A stretch of 5,378 nucleotides of DNA. Origin: Dietzia timorensis. GTDB taxonomy: Bacteria; Actinomycetota; Actinomycetes; Mycobacteriales; Mycobacteriaceae. The notes beneath the pieces were generated by a model. It searched no databases. It saw only the letters and a program-made list of their open reading frames with translations, and had not been told where the DNA came from. Within the stretch, counting starts at the first letter, position 1. Each line of letters starts with the position of its first letter. A program made the position numbers and the translations under genes. The DNA is taken from positions 1-5,378 of the forward strand of contig NZ_DYXM01000082.1 in assembly GCF_020742175.1 (NCBI RefSeq), read 5' to 3'. Below are positions 4,801 through 5,378 of this stretch, one piece after another.

Positions 4801-5378
4801 ATGACCAGCGCATCACAGACCAGCGGCAACCCCTTCGACCCGAGCCAGTGGCGCACGGTGCCGGGGTTCGAGGACCTCACCGACCTGACCTACCACCGCC
4901 ACGTCGGGACCGAGCGCGCCGACGGGACGGTGCGCATCGCGTTCGACCGGCCGGAGGTGCGCAACGCGTTCCGCCCGCACACGGTCGACGAGCTCTACCG
5001 CGTGTTCGACCACGCCCGCCGCTCGCCAGATGTCGGCACCGTGCTGTTCACCGGAAACGGGCCCTCGGAAAAAGACGGCGGCTGGGCATTCTGCTCCGGC
5101 GGCGACCAGCGCATCCGCGGCCGCTCGGGATACCAGTACGCCACGGACCACGACGGCGACGTCTCCGCAGCGACGGCGGACAAGGTCGACGAGGCGCGGG
5201 TCAAGGCGGAGGGCGGGCGCCTACACATCCTCGAGGTGCAGCGACTCATCCGCACGATGCCGAAGGTCGTCATCTGCCTCGTCAACGGCTGGGCCGCGGG
5301 TGGCGGCCACTCGCTGCACGTGGTGTGCGACATGACCCTCGCCTCCCGCGAGCACGCGCGCTTCAAGCAGACCGACGC
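4801..5378 (+). CDS. menB: 1,4-dihydroxy-2-naphthoyl-CoA synthase MenB (3' end beyond the window)
   Basis: MenB closes the second naphthoquinone ring, turning o-succinylbenzoyl-CoA into 1,4-dihydroxy-2-naphthoyl-CoA in menaquinone synthesis. It is a crotonase-fold enzyme of the cytoplasm. The window holds the first 192 codons of a protein that should be a little over 300 residues, as in mycobacteria. Visible family traits are RPEVRNAFRPHTVDEL (51-66), the CoA/oxyanion-hole segment FCSGGDQ (97-103) and the second oxyanion segment NGWAAGGGHSLH (162-173). The stretch of about residues 110-140, between GYQYA and RLHILEVQRLI, is the insert typical of mycobacterial MenB and slightly longer here. 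The open frame continues to the last base; the catalytic Asp and Ser after FKQTD are not covered. The ATG fits a leaderless start. Divergent from menC, another step of the same pathway. Confidence 0.95.
   Translation, partial: MTSASQTSGNPFDPSQWRTVPGFEDLTDLTYHRHVGTERADGTVRIAFDRPEVRNAFRPHTVDELYRVFDHARRSPDVGTVLFTGNGPSEKDGGWAFCSGGDQRIRGRSGYQYATDHDGDVSAATADKVDEARVKAEGGRLHILEVQRLIRTMPKVVICLVNGWAAGGGHSLHVVCDMTLASREHARFKQTD

Overview
The window looks like chromosomal DNA of a high-GC actinobacterium, most likely a mycolic-acid-type (Mycobacteriales) genus. MenB carries the long mid-protein insert known from mycobacterial MenB. An LppA-type lipoprotein remnant is present. Three genes have a TANNNT -10 box placed 7-8 nt before an ATG, the leaderless arrangement common in this order. 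I cannot name the genus; a Dietzia- or Corynebacterium-like organism would fit.

Layout. (1) 49-909 (+): purU, formyltetrahydrofolate deformylase, intact. (2) About 910-2582: an accessory insert sitting exactly at the 3' end of purU. It has two units. Unit A (about 910-1826) is markedly AT-richer; two sample 60-base lines count 45-47% GC. It holds decayed minus-strand genes: an LppA-like lipoprotein with two in-frame stop codons, preceded by a C-terminal scrap of what may be a DUF1023-type alpha/beta hydrolase. Unit B (about 1874-2582; one sample line 58% GC) is an intact-looking toxin-antitoxin operon: a ribbon-helix-helix-like antitoxin overlapping a Doc/Fic-type toxin. (3) 2732-3603 (+): a DAPG-hydrolase (PhlG-like) gene broken by a single-base frameshift. 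(4) 3623-4768 (-): menC. (5) 4801 to the window end (+): menB, cut by the window edge. A sample line of the flanking core DNA counts 70% GC.

The main discovery is that the last ~23 bp of purU (coding QRTIIFP-stop) occur three times in direct orientation: at the real purU end (886-908), between units A and B (1851-1873) and at the far end of unit B (2583-2605). Copies 2 and 3 also share the bases after the stop, giving 26/28 matches. Copy 3 is followed directly by a GC hairpin that looks like a transcription terminator. This is the footprint expected from stepwise site-specific insertion at the 3' end of purU: the coding end is rebuilt each time and the old end is pushed downstream. No recombinase gene lies in the window, so the units are either non-autonomous, cassette-like passengers or what remains of larger elements.

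menC and menB are divergent neighbours of menaquinone synthesis (o-succinylbenzoate synthase and dihydroxynaphthoyl-CoA synthase). Only 32 bp separate their preferred start codons, and each appears to have its own leaderless promoter within that gap. purU acts in one-carbon/formate metabolism and has no evident functional link to the men genes. The DAPG-hydrolase relative between them is probably inactive.
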